Origin: Plantago major
Lineage: Eukaryota > Streptophyta > Magnoliopsida > Lamiales > Plantaginaceae
Direction of reading: 5' to 3'
DNA: 64,000 bases
Assembly: GCA_026545765.1 (NCBI GenBank)
Contig: CM048841.1
Coordinates: 66,291,354 to 66,355,353 of the forward strand
In this document: positions 48,749 through 64,000 of the stretch, in pieces
Layout: each line of letters begins with the position of its first letter
Position numbering within the stretch: position 1 is the first letter of the stretch
Position numbers and translations under genes: made by a program
The notes under the pieces: generated by a model
The model's database searches: none
What the model was told of the DNA's origin: nothing
Seen by the model: only the letters and a program-made list of their open reading frames with translations

Positions 48749-49004
48749 ATCCCTCCATTTCATAAAAAGTGTTACATTTTACTATTTTGCAGTCAATTGT
48801 CTTCGCGTTTGACCACAATTTACTTTTAAACGATATTAATAAATAAATTATTAAAATTATATAATGAAAATTTAGTAATTAAATTTTTATTATATGATTT
48901 TTTAAAATTATTCTTATTATCGTTTAAAGTAATTATTAGTTAAACTCAACGATTAAATCGAAAATGTAACAATTTCTCTCAAATTTGAGGGGAAATTGAG
49001 GGAT
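48749..49004. mobile_element. Stowaway-like MITE in the 14-3-3 promoter
   Basis: Ends ATCCCTCCATTTC and GAAATTGAGGGAT are inverted, and inner arms GTTACATTTT/AAAATGTAAC extend the foldback. The left flank is TA. The CCCTCC start is typical of Stowaway (Tc1/mariner) MITEs. The right TA is not exactly adjacent, so the boundary is approximate. It ends about 100 bases before the 14-3-3 start codon, so it lies in the core promoter or leader. Confidence 0.5.
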
Positions 49005-49059
49005 TGCTATAAAGAAAGAAGTGTCCACAATTTACTTGCAATAATTTTTCAATCCCAAC

Positions 49060-49109
49060 ATTTCTCTCTCTCTCTCTAGAAGAAGAGAAGAAAACGAAAC
49101 CAAACGACA
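49060..49109 (+). promoter_or_regulatory. 5' leader of the 14-3-3 gene with CT microsatellite
   Basis: TTTCTCTCTCTCTCTCTAG followed by GAAGAAGAGAAG directly precedes the ATG. CT/GA-rich leaders are common in strongly expressed plant housekeeping genes. The exact transcription start is not visible. Confidence 0.5.
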
Positions 49110-53599
<4,490 letters not shown>

Positions 53600-54506
53600 C
53601 CTGTTCTTTATCTGCTCTTGAAGGAGGTGGGCTTGAATGTCGTAAATCTGTGTTATCTGCATATATATAATATTGGTGATGGATTTGTACTTAATATTTT
53701 GTTACCGTGCCACTTGTTATTCTACTGTTTGAATGCACATTTCCTGTGTCATAAGATATAGAACGGACAGAAGGAAAAATATGGGGAGTATGATTATTTA
53801 TTGAAAATGGTTCCGTTTCCTGGAAATTATGATGAAGCTAGGATGATGTGTGCTGTATCTTATCCTCTTATGTCATCCAGTTTTGCACCCACAACTCTTG
53901 AAACAGGTTGAAAACTTGAAGATGTCATTAGGTTTTGCCCCGGTTCTTGTTAGCTAAGTGCCTAAGTTGGTAAGTTATTTATACTGGAATGAATGTAATG
54001 TTTGTCACTTGACGACTATGTGCTTCTGTACGATTGTCTTCCTGATGGACCTGATGTGTGGGTTCAGGATGCTATTTGCCTCTTCTTAAGTTTCGTATTT
54101 GAAACAAAACATTATAAGGATGTCGAAGATGTTTCGACTTCGAGTAGCGTAACATGCAGAGTCTATTGTGAAATTCCTATTATGCAAAAAGGGAATTGAC
54201 CCCAAAAATCATCAGTTAATCACCTTTTCTCGCATTGCCCTGTAAATTGGAAGTAATGGCAAAAAGGTATTTTGGTCTCTTTTGTTAAGTGTTCAAAGTA
54301 TGAATGGTGTGATTTGCGCCTCAAAGATTTACTAGGAATAAGCACAATTCGTAACCGTAAAAAAGAAATGCAAATTGTGCCCCTAATTTAGGCTTTTCAT
54401 GTAAAATTCCCTAAAGTTTTTAATTTGTATAATTTGCCTTGCCGAAACCAGCTCAATGAGATTTGCCTCCTAAGTTTCATGTTCGGTATCTGGGATATGA
54501 TTTTGC
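53600..54506 (+). other. 3' UTR and downstream region of the 14-3-3 gene
   Basis: The sequence just after the stop is compatible with a 3' UTR. A clear polyadenylation signal cannot be fixed. The ORF at 54002-54199 has no recognised similarity. Confidence 0.4.
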
Positions 54507-55227
54507 CTTGTGTGATTGCAAATGATTTTACTTGTGATTTTTTGTCTGCTTCTACTAAAAGTTGATTAAAGTTGATTTTAAGCAAAAGTCAGTAGTGTTT
54601 GATATATCATAAAAAAACAGCTTAAAATTGTAAAAGCAGAAGTTTTAGTGTTTGTAAAAATTAATTTAATTAGTTATTTTTTATTGAAAAAAAGCTACTA
54701 TTTGTTTTAAAGCAGTTAGAAGTAGCTATTGGGTTGCTTCTCTGCTTCTGGTGGTTACCTGTTTTTTTCCAGAAAAGTTGCACCAGAAGTTGTAATATAA
54801 AACACTAAAAAATTGCTTTTAGTGTGTGTTTGCAAATGCTTTTCCTGGCGCTTATTTGTCTGCTTATACTAAAAGTTGATTAAAGTTGATTTTAAGCAAA
54901 AGTTAGTAATGTTTGATATATCATATAAAAAGCAGCTTAAAATTGTAAAATCAGAAGTTTTAGTGTATGAAAAAATTAATTTAATTAGTTATTTTTAATT
55001 GAAAAAATGCTACTAATTGCTTAAAAGCAGTTATTGAGTTGATTCTCTATTTCTAGCGGTTATCTGCTTTTTTTTCAGAGAAGTTGCAGCAGAAGTTGTA
55101 ATATAAAACACTAAAATACTACTTTTACTACTTCAAAATCACATAAGCACTTTTTTAAGCATTTGCAAACACAAGCTTACTACTTCAAAATTACCAAAAC
55201 ACTTTTTCAAGCATTTGCAAACACAAG
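54507..55227. mobile_element. Nested pair of MITE-like elements with GCAAATGCTT ends
   Basis: The outer left end CTTGTGTGATTGCAAATG (54507) pairs with CATTTGCAAACACAAG ending at 55227. An inner copy runs from about 54826 (GTGTTTGCAAATGCTT) to 55175 (AAGCATTTGCAAACACAAG). The two copies share an internal block beginning CTAAAAGTTGATTAAAG. The superfamily is not determined because I could not fix TSDs. There is no coding sequence. Confidence 0.55.
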
Positions 55228-56391
55228 CTTTGTCCATTTGCGTGAAATACCCCTTTTAAGTTTTTCTTAAGTTTGCATTTTGCCCACTAAAGATCCCTCC
55301 TAAAATTGGTACGCATGTGATTTAACCCGTGAAATTTGTTATGAATTGCCTAAGATAGTATAACCAATTTTATTTTCAAAATAAAATTGTTACATGAACA
55401 TTTAGGTTGGTAGTTGATAAGTTTGTTTGATTAAAACAAACTAGCCGATCAATTTACCTAGTTATCTACGATAATATTTTGCAAATCAGTTAACTTAATA
55501 ATATCCTTTTTTTGCCACAAATGCTACCAAGTTGCAAACTTGAAAGGGCAAGGACCAATTACATAAAAGGCTTGAGGGAAGACTAATTAGTTATCCCTCA
55601 TGTCTCGCAAAATTTTATACATTTGTCATTTTTACCGTCCCATAAAATTTCATACATTATAAAAAAATGGAAGCTACCTCACACCCAACAAATAATAAAC
55701 AATTTCAACTTTACACTTAAATTACACATTTTGTCATTAAAATTACACTTTTTCCCACCATTTCTATATTATATTATTACTTTAACTTTTCGCATAAAAC
55801 TACACGACAACTAAAGTTCTTTGGGACGGAGGGATCCCTCTAATATTGTAAAAGGCATGGCTACACAAACTTCGGTCACTCAAACCAATGGGCGGTATTT
55901 CTCCCACATTGAAGGTAAGAAACTCTATAGCTAGTTACTTGCATGTGTTTATAAACATTCATATATAGTCTGAAAGCAATGCACTAACGTGGTCAAATTC
56001 AATTACTTTTTAAAATCAGTAACTAAAAGCTGCCTTGAGTACACAAATTTTAACAACGTAGTTGTTCTCGAGGAACTACTAGACAACTATATTGAATAGA
56101 AATATTAAATGTAAATGTTTGCGAAAATATCTATTAGTTTGAATGTTTACTTATTATAAACAATCAAAAGTACTAATACTGATTTCGGTAATGCACTATT
56201 TCATGGAGAAAATAAACATGGTAGCGACGATCAAGATATACGTATACATGTTATAGACATGTCATTCGTGCGTTGTCACAGTTATTAATGTCCAATAACA
56301 TCAATTTTGGGTTTAACCAAATTCGTTTCTGAAAGTTTTAAACTAGAGAAATATTTCTCTTATCATTCGAATAATCCTTAACCTAACGATT
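55228..56391. other. Intergenic, nothing supported
   Basis: AT-rich. Phrases near 55600-55830 (GTCTCGCAAAATTTTATAC, ending GGACGGAGGGATCCC) look like a worn Stowaway-type MITE, but I could not delimit it. No gene frame. Confidence 0.35.
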
Positions 56392-57596
56392 CACTACAAA
56401 AAAATCCTGTTTTAGCGACGGAACTATCCGTCGCTAAATCCGTAGCGATGGATTTAGCGACGGATCACACCCCGTCTCAATTTTGCTCGTCTCTAGGTTT
56501 TTTGCGACGGTTAATTTATCCGTCGCTAATTAGCGACGAAATTAGCGACGGATAAAGTGTTGACCGTCTGCAAAAAAAGCAGCACTATTTAGCGACGGAT
56601 AGTTATCCGTCGCTAAATAGTATTTTTTATTTTTTTTATTTTTATTTTTAATACGAATATTTCGACAATTTTATACGAATATTCAATACGGATAAATCGA
56701 TAATTTTATTCAATTCGGATAAACCAACAATTATATACGAATATTCAATACGGATAAACCGACAATTATATACGATTATTCAATACGCATAAACTGATAA
56801 TTTTATTCAATACGGATAAACCGACAATTTCATACAATATTCGATAATACAATATACAACATTTAATAATAATTAATACAAATAAGAAATTACAAAATTA
56901 ATAAGAAATTACAATAATGAATTATACAAAATTAATACAAGAATACAATAATTCAAATAAGATCTTGTTGCATCTTGACGAATCTTGGACGGAGGAAGTC
57001 GGATCGGGTCGTGGAGGCAGTGGACGGTAGTGGCGGACAGTGGTGGCAGTGGAGTGGCGAATCTGGTGGTGGCACTTGGTGGTGGCAGTGGAGTGGTGTG
57101 GTGGAGTGGTGGCCGTGGTGGCAGTGGAGTGGGTGGTGGTGGAGTGGAATGGTGGTGGTGGGAGTGGTGGTGTAGTGGAAGGGTGGTGGTGTAGGGGAAT
57201 GGTGGTGGTGGTAGGAAGGAAGTAGGAGAGTTTAGGGTTTGTGAGTGAAGGGAGGAAGAGGAAGGGTTAAATATTAGGGTTTACTGTCGATTTTAGTGAC
57301 GGATAGATTTATCCGTCGCTAAATTTAATTTTTTTTATTTTTAAATAACATATTTAACGACGTATAATCTATCCGTCGTTAAAATACTTTTTTTTTTTAA
57401 AAAAAATTGAAAAGTCAACAGAAGTAACGACGAATAGAATTATCCGTCGTTATTTATCGACGGATTTCTATCCGTCGCTAAATAGCGACGGATTTAATGA
57501 CGGATTAGCGACGGATAGGGTGAAACGCCCTATCCGTCGCTAATTTGAGCGATCCGTCGCCCCTAATGGTCGCTATTTTGCAGAATTCTTGTAGTG
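56392..57596. mobile_element. Non-autonomous CACTA (En/Spm) element
   Basis: It begins CACTACAAAAAAATCCTG and ends TTCTTGTAGTG, flanked by the 3-bp duplication ATT (56389-56391 and 57597-57599). Both ends carry many copies, in both orientations, of the subterminal motif TCCGTCGCTA/TAGCGACGGA, the likely transposase-binding array. The interior is an AT-rich part plus a GGTGGT-rich stretch (56990-57220) whose open frames are low-complexity. No transposase. 1,205 bp. Confidence 0.85.
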
Positions 57597-57599
57597 ATT

Positions 57600-59514
57600 G
57601 TAGACTCTTAGAAATTTACAATCCAAATTAGGTTAGAAATTGGGGTGTTCCAGCAACCTGCAAGGCAAAAATAGCAAAACTAGAGGCGTGAGGTTCAAAG
57701 GTGACACCGGTGTGGTGCTGACCGAACGGACTCCGACACTCAAGTTAGTTAGCTGGAAGAAGATGATTGAATTGAAGGAGATAGAGAGATGGACAATGAG
57801 AGTCAACTTATCATGTTGGTTGATCGGTTCGGCAGGGTGTGGATGAGCACATGCAAGAAGCTAGCAAACCTTGTTGAAGTAGGCTAGTTGGTAGTTGTCG
57901 AAAGGTGGCTAATGGTGATGGATGGAGATGGATGAGAAAGGAAGATTATTCAATGGAGTGATCAGAAAGCTTCAAAGAGTAGACGACATTCCAGAGAGAT
58001 AGCTAGGGTTTTCTCAGTTAGAATGTGATCGATCTTCCATGTTCATCCTCTCTCCCTTTTATTCATTCGAGTCCTCGATCGTGCCCCTTGGACTAACCGA
58101 CCTCCAAGATCTTAGGGGACTCGCTGGTTTCGAGTTCCTATGACTGGTCGAGATCCAAGGCGGTGAGATGGGTCTTGGTCCCAACATGACCCTAGAGGGG
58201 AGATTGACTCATTGGTCTCTCCAGGTCTGCATATAAGAGATGGTTCTCAGAGAAGAGCTAGACCATGCACGAAGGTCTGGACCAAGGACTTGGTTAAATC
58301 CATGAGGAAGGTTAGGTGCCTTGGCTTCTTTAGGACCAAGGGCAAGAGCTAGAGCTCATGGGTTGGTCAGGTCCAAGGACCTTGGATGGCCGTTTATCTC
58401 AATAAGTAGACCGCCTCGTGGCTTCCTTCTTCGAGTCTAATTGTTGAGTTGACTTTTGGTCAAACATATTCGGATTGGACCTTAATTAGCAAAGTCGTCG
58501 AGTGATTGAAATGCACTCGAATTTTCTCGTGAATTGGGCTTGATCACCCCTTAATTGGCCATAAACGAGGCCTTATCAAGTAGTACTTGGACTAAGTTTT
58601 GGACCGCACCAAGGTACGAAAATTTGCCAATACAATTTGTCCCCCCACCCTCTTTAAGTCGAGTGTCTCGAGTTGGAGAGTAGAAGTTCTATGTCGAAAA
58701 AGATTATGCTCGCCAGATTTTGGGCAGATGGATTACGCCCCTTTGGATATTTTGCTCCTAAATATGTAACTATTATTCCGTAAATGCACTCAAATAATAA
58801 AACATAGGTTCATCAGAGAAGGATGGTGATTAGCTAGATGGATGGATTTCACTTGGAATGGATAAGCTAGTTAGATAGTATGAGTAACTAGTTGAGCGGC
58901 TTTCACTTGTAGAAAATATTTCTCCCTTCTTTTCTTGCTTCATCTGTGTGCGGTTGAGGGTGGAGCTTGGTGGTTGAAGTCAATAGAGGGAGGGAGATAG
59001 AGAGGTGGTGCGGCCAGGTAGTTTTCCGGTGACTCACGACTTTCTTAGTATGTGGAGTAAGGTGCGACTGAGGAGAGAGGAGACAGAGCAAGGAGGCGGC
59101 TAAGGCGTCCAGTGAATTGCGGGTCTTCCCGATGAGTGGGAACTTCTAACAGATGCAGGAGTGTGAATTCTCCTCTTTCTTTCTCGAAGTTCTATTTTGT
59201 TTGAACTTTTTCTCCTTTGATGTAATCTTAGGAGCTGAAATTGGCGTGCTGGGTGTTTGTGAAGTGGAGATAGAGAGGAGCAAGGGAGGTGGCGTGGTGG
59301 TGTCTAGGTTGTGTTAGCCACTTGGGATGGAACTTTGGGTAAAGAGCATTTGAAATCTTAAAGGGCGTTTGGCCAAGAACTAAAGTTCAAAAAATCGGGT
59401 AAAAACACTTAAATTTTTACTCAACTCAAGGTTTTAGTTCTATATTAATCACTCCCTTAGTTTTTTTTTCTTCCATGAAGTTGTCATAAGGTGATTGTAA
59501 TGGGTATGTGTGAG
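57600..59514. other. Unresolved region, probably part of an LTR on the minus strand
   Basis: From about 58080 down to 57646, minus-strand sequence looks like an LTR promoter and leader: a TATA-like AATAAAAGGGAGAG, then a long pyrimidine-rich leader with TCCGTTCGGTCAGCACC, ending GGTTGCTGGAACA. I could not find a matching second boundary with a target duplication, so no element is called. 58650-59460 shows nothing further. Confidence 0.35.
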
Positions 59515-59519
59515 ATTAT

Positions 59520-61458
59520 TGAAGATATATATATCCTACAGACAATCATATTGGGACAAATATACGTATTCACATTTAGTATTTGCATATAATTGTTATA
59601 TGCAATTATAATGTATATATATGGATATATACATATATTGACATTACAGTGTTCAAATGTTTATTGTCTGTTTGTCTGCATTCATTTATACACGTTCCCA
59701 TGAGTTTAATGTTGTCACTAAGAATGTGAGATCTTGAGTGATATAAAATAATCTCTTAAATCGTCCCAATCAATGATCATCGAGAATGAGATATCGATGA
59801 TGCATAATATCCTTGGGATATTGAAGATTAGCATGTGGTATGCATCATATCCTTAGATGGATGTAGTGGTTCTCACAACTACGAATAACTCGATTATTTA
59901 TGATGGACACTTTAGAGAGTGTTGGTATACCCTACCGAGAAACCATTTGGTGTATTCTATTTATGTGTTTATGGAAGTATCGGCTTGTAGGGTGATGTAA
60001 TAGTCCTTCGACTTGAGGTAAATACGACTTCATGTTTGAAGTGATGTACTTTGGTCACGACCAACGCTTGCACTCCTGAGGGGGTAGGTACGGCGTGCGC
60101 TGGGTACATCATGGAGCGTATGGAAGTCGTAGTTGAGCCAAAATAGAATTCATTCCTCGTAATAGAATTTGAGAGAATACTCTACTTCTTATATTTAGTT
60201 GATCATTTAGTCACTGGCCAGTGCATTGGATATATATTCGAAATAGTGTTCGAATATATAAAGGATCAACTGATACAATTGAGAGATATTGATTAAGTTA
60301 TTGTAACAGACACAGATCAAGTTCTAGACTTAATCGAGTATTCATGAATGAAGGGACCGTATCATCATTAGCTCTACATTTCAGGGAGTTTGTATAATTC
60401 CTCACAAACGTCCTTATTTATCAAGATTGTCCAGTGAATAGTTTAGGAGTTCGTTCGGACCTTAAGGGCACACAATATAGTAATTGTTGCATAAATCGTA
60501 TGTTGGAATTAATTAAATGTTAATTGGATTTAACATTTAATTTAATTGAATATCTAATTGGATTATAGATATTTAATTTATATTATGAAGGATTTTCTAT
60601 TTGATAGAAATAATTAAATGTTAATTTGATTAAACATTTAATTAAATATATTTAATGGAGAATTTTCTATTTTGATAGAAAATATTTAATTAAGTTAAAT
60701 TGGATTTATTTGGGCTTAATTAGTTATTTATAAGATAGTGCAATTGGACGGATTTTGAATCAAGCCTAAGACCAAAAACATAAAGAAGGGAGAAGAATGG
60801 AATGTTGGGCGGATGGCTGACTTATCATGGCGTGCGCAAAGACGCTGCCAATGTGAGATTCTGGCGCGTGCCAGACAGAAACAAAATAAGGCGCGTGTTG
60901 GACACGCGCCCCGGGCATTCTGGAAGTTTCTCTTTTCTTGCTCACTAATTCTTTCCTTTCTCCATTGCTTCTTTGTTTTGGTATATTTCCTTTTGAAGGC
61001 TCATTGACATCTTATAAATAGACCCACCCCCTTCATAATTTATACACCAGAATTCATCAGATGAATTCACAGTAGAGAATTCACAAGAGAATAAGTCTCT
61101 CAAGAATTCCAATAATTCTTATAAATAGTGTATGTAGAATTTTCTCTTAGAATAATATCCTAGCAATTCTTCGAAGGAGAATACAACAATACGCGAGATT
61201 GTGCTCAAGTGCTTTTGGTGCTCAATTGCTGTGGATCAACTAAGGTCGACTGCTTATATAAACAACCGGAGCTAGGGTTTCGTTGTTCAATGCATCAGGA
61301 TCCAGGAAGCTTAATATGTCGTCATAGCAAGTAAGCTTTCGATTTATATGTTATCCCAATTATAAGTATCCGTATAGCTTATCAGTTATTCATTGTTGGT
61401 GAAAATTTTAACTTTCCGCTGCGTTACCTTAGAGGTTATTTTCCCGAAAAACCCAACA
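59520..61458 (+). mobile_element. Solo LTR, 1.94 kb
   Basis: It starts TGAAGATATATATATCC and ends GAAAAACCCAACA, flanked by ATTAT on both sides (59515-59519 and 61459-61463). The TATA box TATAAATA at 61013-61020 with a plausible R/U5 after it supports plus orientation. The ends are only TG/CA inverted and the TSD is AT-only, so the left boundary could be a chance match. The ORF at 60813-61007 lies in U3 and is not supported as a gene. Confidence 0.55.
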
Positions 61459-61463
61459 ATTAT

Positions 61464-61718
61464 GAATGTCTTGTTCGTTTGAGTATGGATATTGATTTTA
61501 CTGCTTGAGTAAACTTCTTGACTTTTATTCATTTTGTTAAATGTGTGGGGGTACTGGTGTCTCCAACATTCCTTCATGAATGGATATGAGATTGTTAAAG
61601 AAGATGGAACAATTTTGACAGTGTGAAAATCTTCTTCTCAGGTTGAAAGACGAAGAACAATGGAATTTCGCGAAGAAGTTGATGTTTCACGAGACCAGGG
61701 AGTTGGTCTTGCGGACGT
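61464..61718. other. Short intervening segment
   Basis: No feature recognised between two LTR insertions. Confidence 0.3.
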
Positions 61719-64000
61719 TGATGAGACCATAATTTAGAGATTCATCATTGATGTGCACTCAGAGATTTCGTTTTCCGTTGTAGAACCTGTAATCCCTAAA
61801 TACAATCAAGATTAAATTTATAAGTCGGAAGTCCTCAAATCAACAGTTTATAGCGGAAAGCTGACTCGGGATTTCGTTCTCCACGGACACTTAGCATAGG
61901 AACAAGCAAATAACGTTTGTAATTAAATGCAGAAAAGTAAACAGTTTGATCTTAGACAGAATAATTAAATCGCAGTAAACCCTAAATTGCTTTGTTGTAA
62001 ATCAATGATGGACAGGCATAAAGGTTCCCCGACCTCCCTCTGCTATGCTTCTCCCAACTACTTAGAATCAAACAACGTACTAGCCGTCTACAGGCAGCAA
62101 AGAAACATGCCAAAAGGGTCAAGTCGTAGTTAATCTAGACACCTTCACTTATACCAACAATGTGTTGTGTCACTCAACACACTATCTCATCACGTTTTCA
62201 GACAAATCACATAGGATAATATATAATTCGTTACCAAGTCGTAGTTAGTAAGGATTTCCCACATAAAGAGTCGGACAAATAAAGAACAAGTACGGAATTA
62301 CGTTTTAAAACTAATTCATTAATATATCACGGTATATAAAGAAGTAGCAAAAGCAGAGTTACGGCGGTTCGCCTTTACAAAAGAAAGTTAGCTACTCATA
62401 GTAATCTAAGAACAAAAATCGAAAAACTAGAGAAGAAAGGAAGAAGAAGCTTAGTCTCTGATGTCTTCGTGTTTCTTCTAGGGTTTCCTCCTTCTGGGTG
62501 CCTAACGGCCAGCGGTTTTAGGGTTTTACTTCCCCGAGGACTGGTTCTCTCTCAGGAGAGCTGCTTTTTGAGCGGTGTAGAATTATGAGACCCTTGATGT
62601 CTTATTTATAGTGTGGAAATCGAGCTCTGGCCGCCATTCTTCAATAAGGAAGGTTTAGGAAGGCGGGCTCTAGCCTGACAGGCTAAGAGAAACAACCCAG
62701 AAAAAAATAGAACCTTCACTGCGGTCGCCTGTGGATCGCAGTGGAGCCTTGTGCGGTCCCCTGTGGACCACCATCTGCGATGTCTGCAGCTTCGAATATG
62801 TTTTCTTCGTTCTTCAATTTCGGGCTTCGTAACTTCGTTTCCTCAAAAAGTGGTCTTCTACAAAGTTGTTGCATCTTCAATTATCTTTGCATTGGTTGGT
62901 CGCATGAAATGTTTTGACTCTTCGAACTCCGTGCAACGGTCAATCCGGCGTATTTGCTTCCTCGTCTCGATTTGGCACAATTACGCCGTTTTGGTGCCTG
63001 AAATCGTGCAATTCCTCAAAAACGCGATCATGACCTACATAAAACATGCAAAGTTTGTAATTGACCATAAAACGATACATATATTGCATCTAAGGTAAAA
63101 AACGAGGGTCTAAAAGCATGCTATATCGCACATTTCATTGTCACATCAATCATCTCTTTTTTGTCGTATTTTTGTGAGTCTTTGTTAGTATTTTATAGTG
63201 TTTATTGTTCGTCTTTATGTTTTTGTATTTTAGTTGTGTTGTGTAGATTTTCATATTTTTAGGTGCGAACCGGAGGAAAAACAACGCTTTTGGAAGGTCG
63301 TAATTGAGCGTAGAAAGCTCAAAACTCCAATGGAAGGCCCCAAGATTGATTCCCATGAAGAACATGACTTTTGGCGTTTTACATTGGAGACGCTTCTCCA
63401 CTCAAAAGGCGAGGACGCGTCTCCATGTTACGAAGCATAATGGGATTCGAAATTGCTGGAGACGCGTCTCTATTCCAAAACGAAGACGTATCTCTGTCTT
63501 CGACGGGGTTTTGTATTTATACGTTTTTTCTTCTATTTTCTTCATAGACACTCTATTCTAACTATTTCCAAAAGCTCCAAGAACCTTATATTTGAACTTT
63601 GGATATTTGGAGCTTGGTTTCTCATCTTGTAATCTCATACGTTACGCGAATTTACGTTCGAAGGTGAGATTCGTTTATCTATTCATAATACTTTCGCAAT
63701 TTGATTTCTTGTGATCATTTATGTTTGTTCTTGCTTTCTCTATCAACCTTTTGTCTAAATCCATCCTGAATGCAGTAGTGATGTAAAGATCCACATGTAT
63801 TAGGGTTTAAGCCTTCGAAATCATTCGTACGAGTTAAGGTAGTTGAAGATGTTCGTAAAACTTGTTAATTCGATTAGCTAGTCTAAGATTTTCAAATTGT
63901 TTGGTTAAGGATTATCTGCCTGACATTCATATAATTACTCTATTCTAAAACTTTCAAAGAACGAATTGGTTAAGATCGTATTAAAGGTTGTTGGACAAAT
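61719..64000 (+). mobile_element. LTR or element of family X, running off the right edge
   Basis: It starts TGATGAGACC and continues after the nested LTR with CTCTTTTTTGTCG, matching the layout of the family X LTR at 13359 (TGATGAGTCGG then TCTTTTTTACCG). GACGT (61714-61718) precedes it. The other end, and so whether this is a solo LTR or a whole element, lies outside the window. The ORFs at 63234-63561 are within it. Confidence 0.6.
61749..63148 (-). mobile_element. Solo LTR (family Z, copy 3)
   Basis: 1,400 bp. On the minus strand it runs TGATGTGACAATG to GAGTGCACATCA, with TSD ATCAT (61744-61748 and 63149-63153). The minus-strand TATA box is at 62603-62610. It is a full-length homologue of the LTRs at 17472-18783 and 21099-22492, and it inserted 30 bp inside the family X LTR. 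Confidence 0.9.

Noticed and set aside
56975-57225. Overlapping Gly/Val/Trp-rich ORFs
   Set aside because: They are low-complexity GGTGGT repeats inside the CACTA element, open in three frames at once.
57646-58700. LTR with boundary TGTTCCAGCAACC
   Set aside because: The leader-like sequence is persuasive, but no matching end with a target duplication was found. It is recorded only as unresolved.

Overview
This window is nuclear DNA from a flowering plant, most likely a eudicot. The evidence is two intact intron-rich plant genes with GT-AG introns, a plant-type 14-3-3 gene, and dense nested plant transposable elements (Ty3/gypsy Tat lineage, MULE, CACTA, hAT, Helitron and MITE types). I cannot name the species. 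There is no prokaryotic operon, CRISPR array, rRNA or tRNA that I can support.

Layout. 1-4050: the 5' two thirds of a minus-strand gene for a conserved plant protein; ten exons join in frame and the gene runs off the left edge. 4.05-6.9 kb: intergenic, with one Tourist-like MITE. 6.9-9.0 kb: a solo LTR containing a second solo LTR. 9.27-10.88 kb: a plus-strand remnant of a transposon-associated ULP1/DUF1985-type gene. 10.9-18.8 kb: a minus-strand gene with two B3 DNA-binding domains, broken by two independent retrotransposon insertions. One insertion lies in coding exon 1; the other lies in an intron and carries a further nested solo LTR. 19.8-24.9 kb: a MULE transposase pseudogene, split by a solo LTR and flanked by a small tandem array of its own fragments. 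25.4-28.2 kb: exon-like tandem repeats and two more solo LTRs. 29.4-31.7 kb: a palindrome, a TA microsatellite and a Helitron-like element with an 856-bp hAT insertion.

31,756-46,298 holds a structurally complete 14.5-kb Tat-lineage LTR retrotransposon: TSD AACAT, 633/642-bp LTRs, PBS, gag, protease, RT, two RNase H domains, integrase and PPT. It also carries a large spliced antisense gene between pol and the 3' LTR. Its coding frames are broken, and a 1.6-kb solo LTR has landed inside the antisense gene.

46.96-47.94 kb is a 22-bp minisatellite. 49,110-53,599 is a 14-3-3 gene of the kappa/lambda (GRF8/GRF6) type with four coding exons; its third intron carries a diverged ~165-bp tandem repeat. 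54.5-57.6 kb holds a nested MITE-like pair and a CACTA element. 59.5-64.0 kb holds three further LTRs, one running off the right edge.

The strongest general signal is retrotransposon removal by LTR-LTR recombination. At least nine solo LTRs keep a 5-bp target-site duplication, against one element with two LTRs. In several cases deleting the insertion in silico restores a reading frame or the end of another element, which gives the relative order of events.
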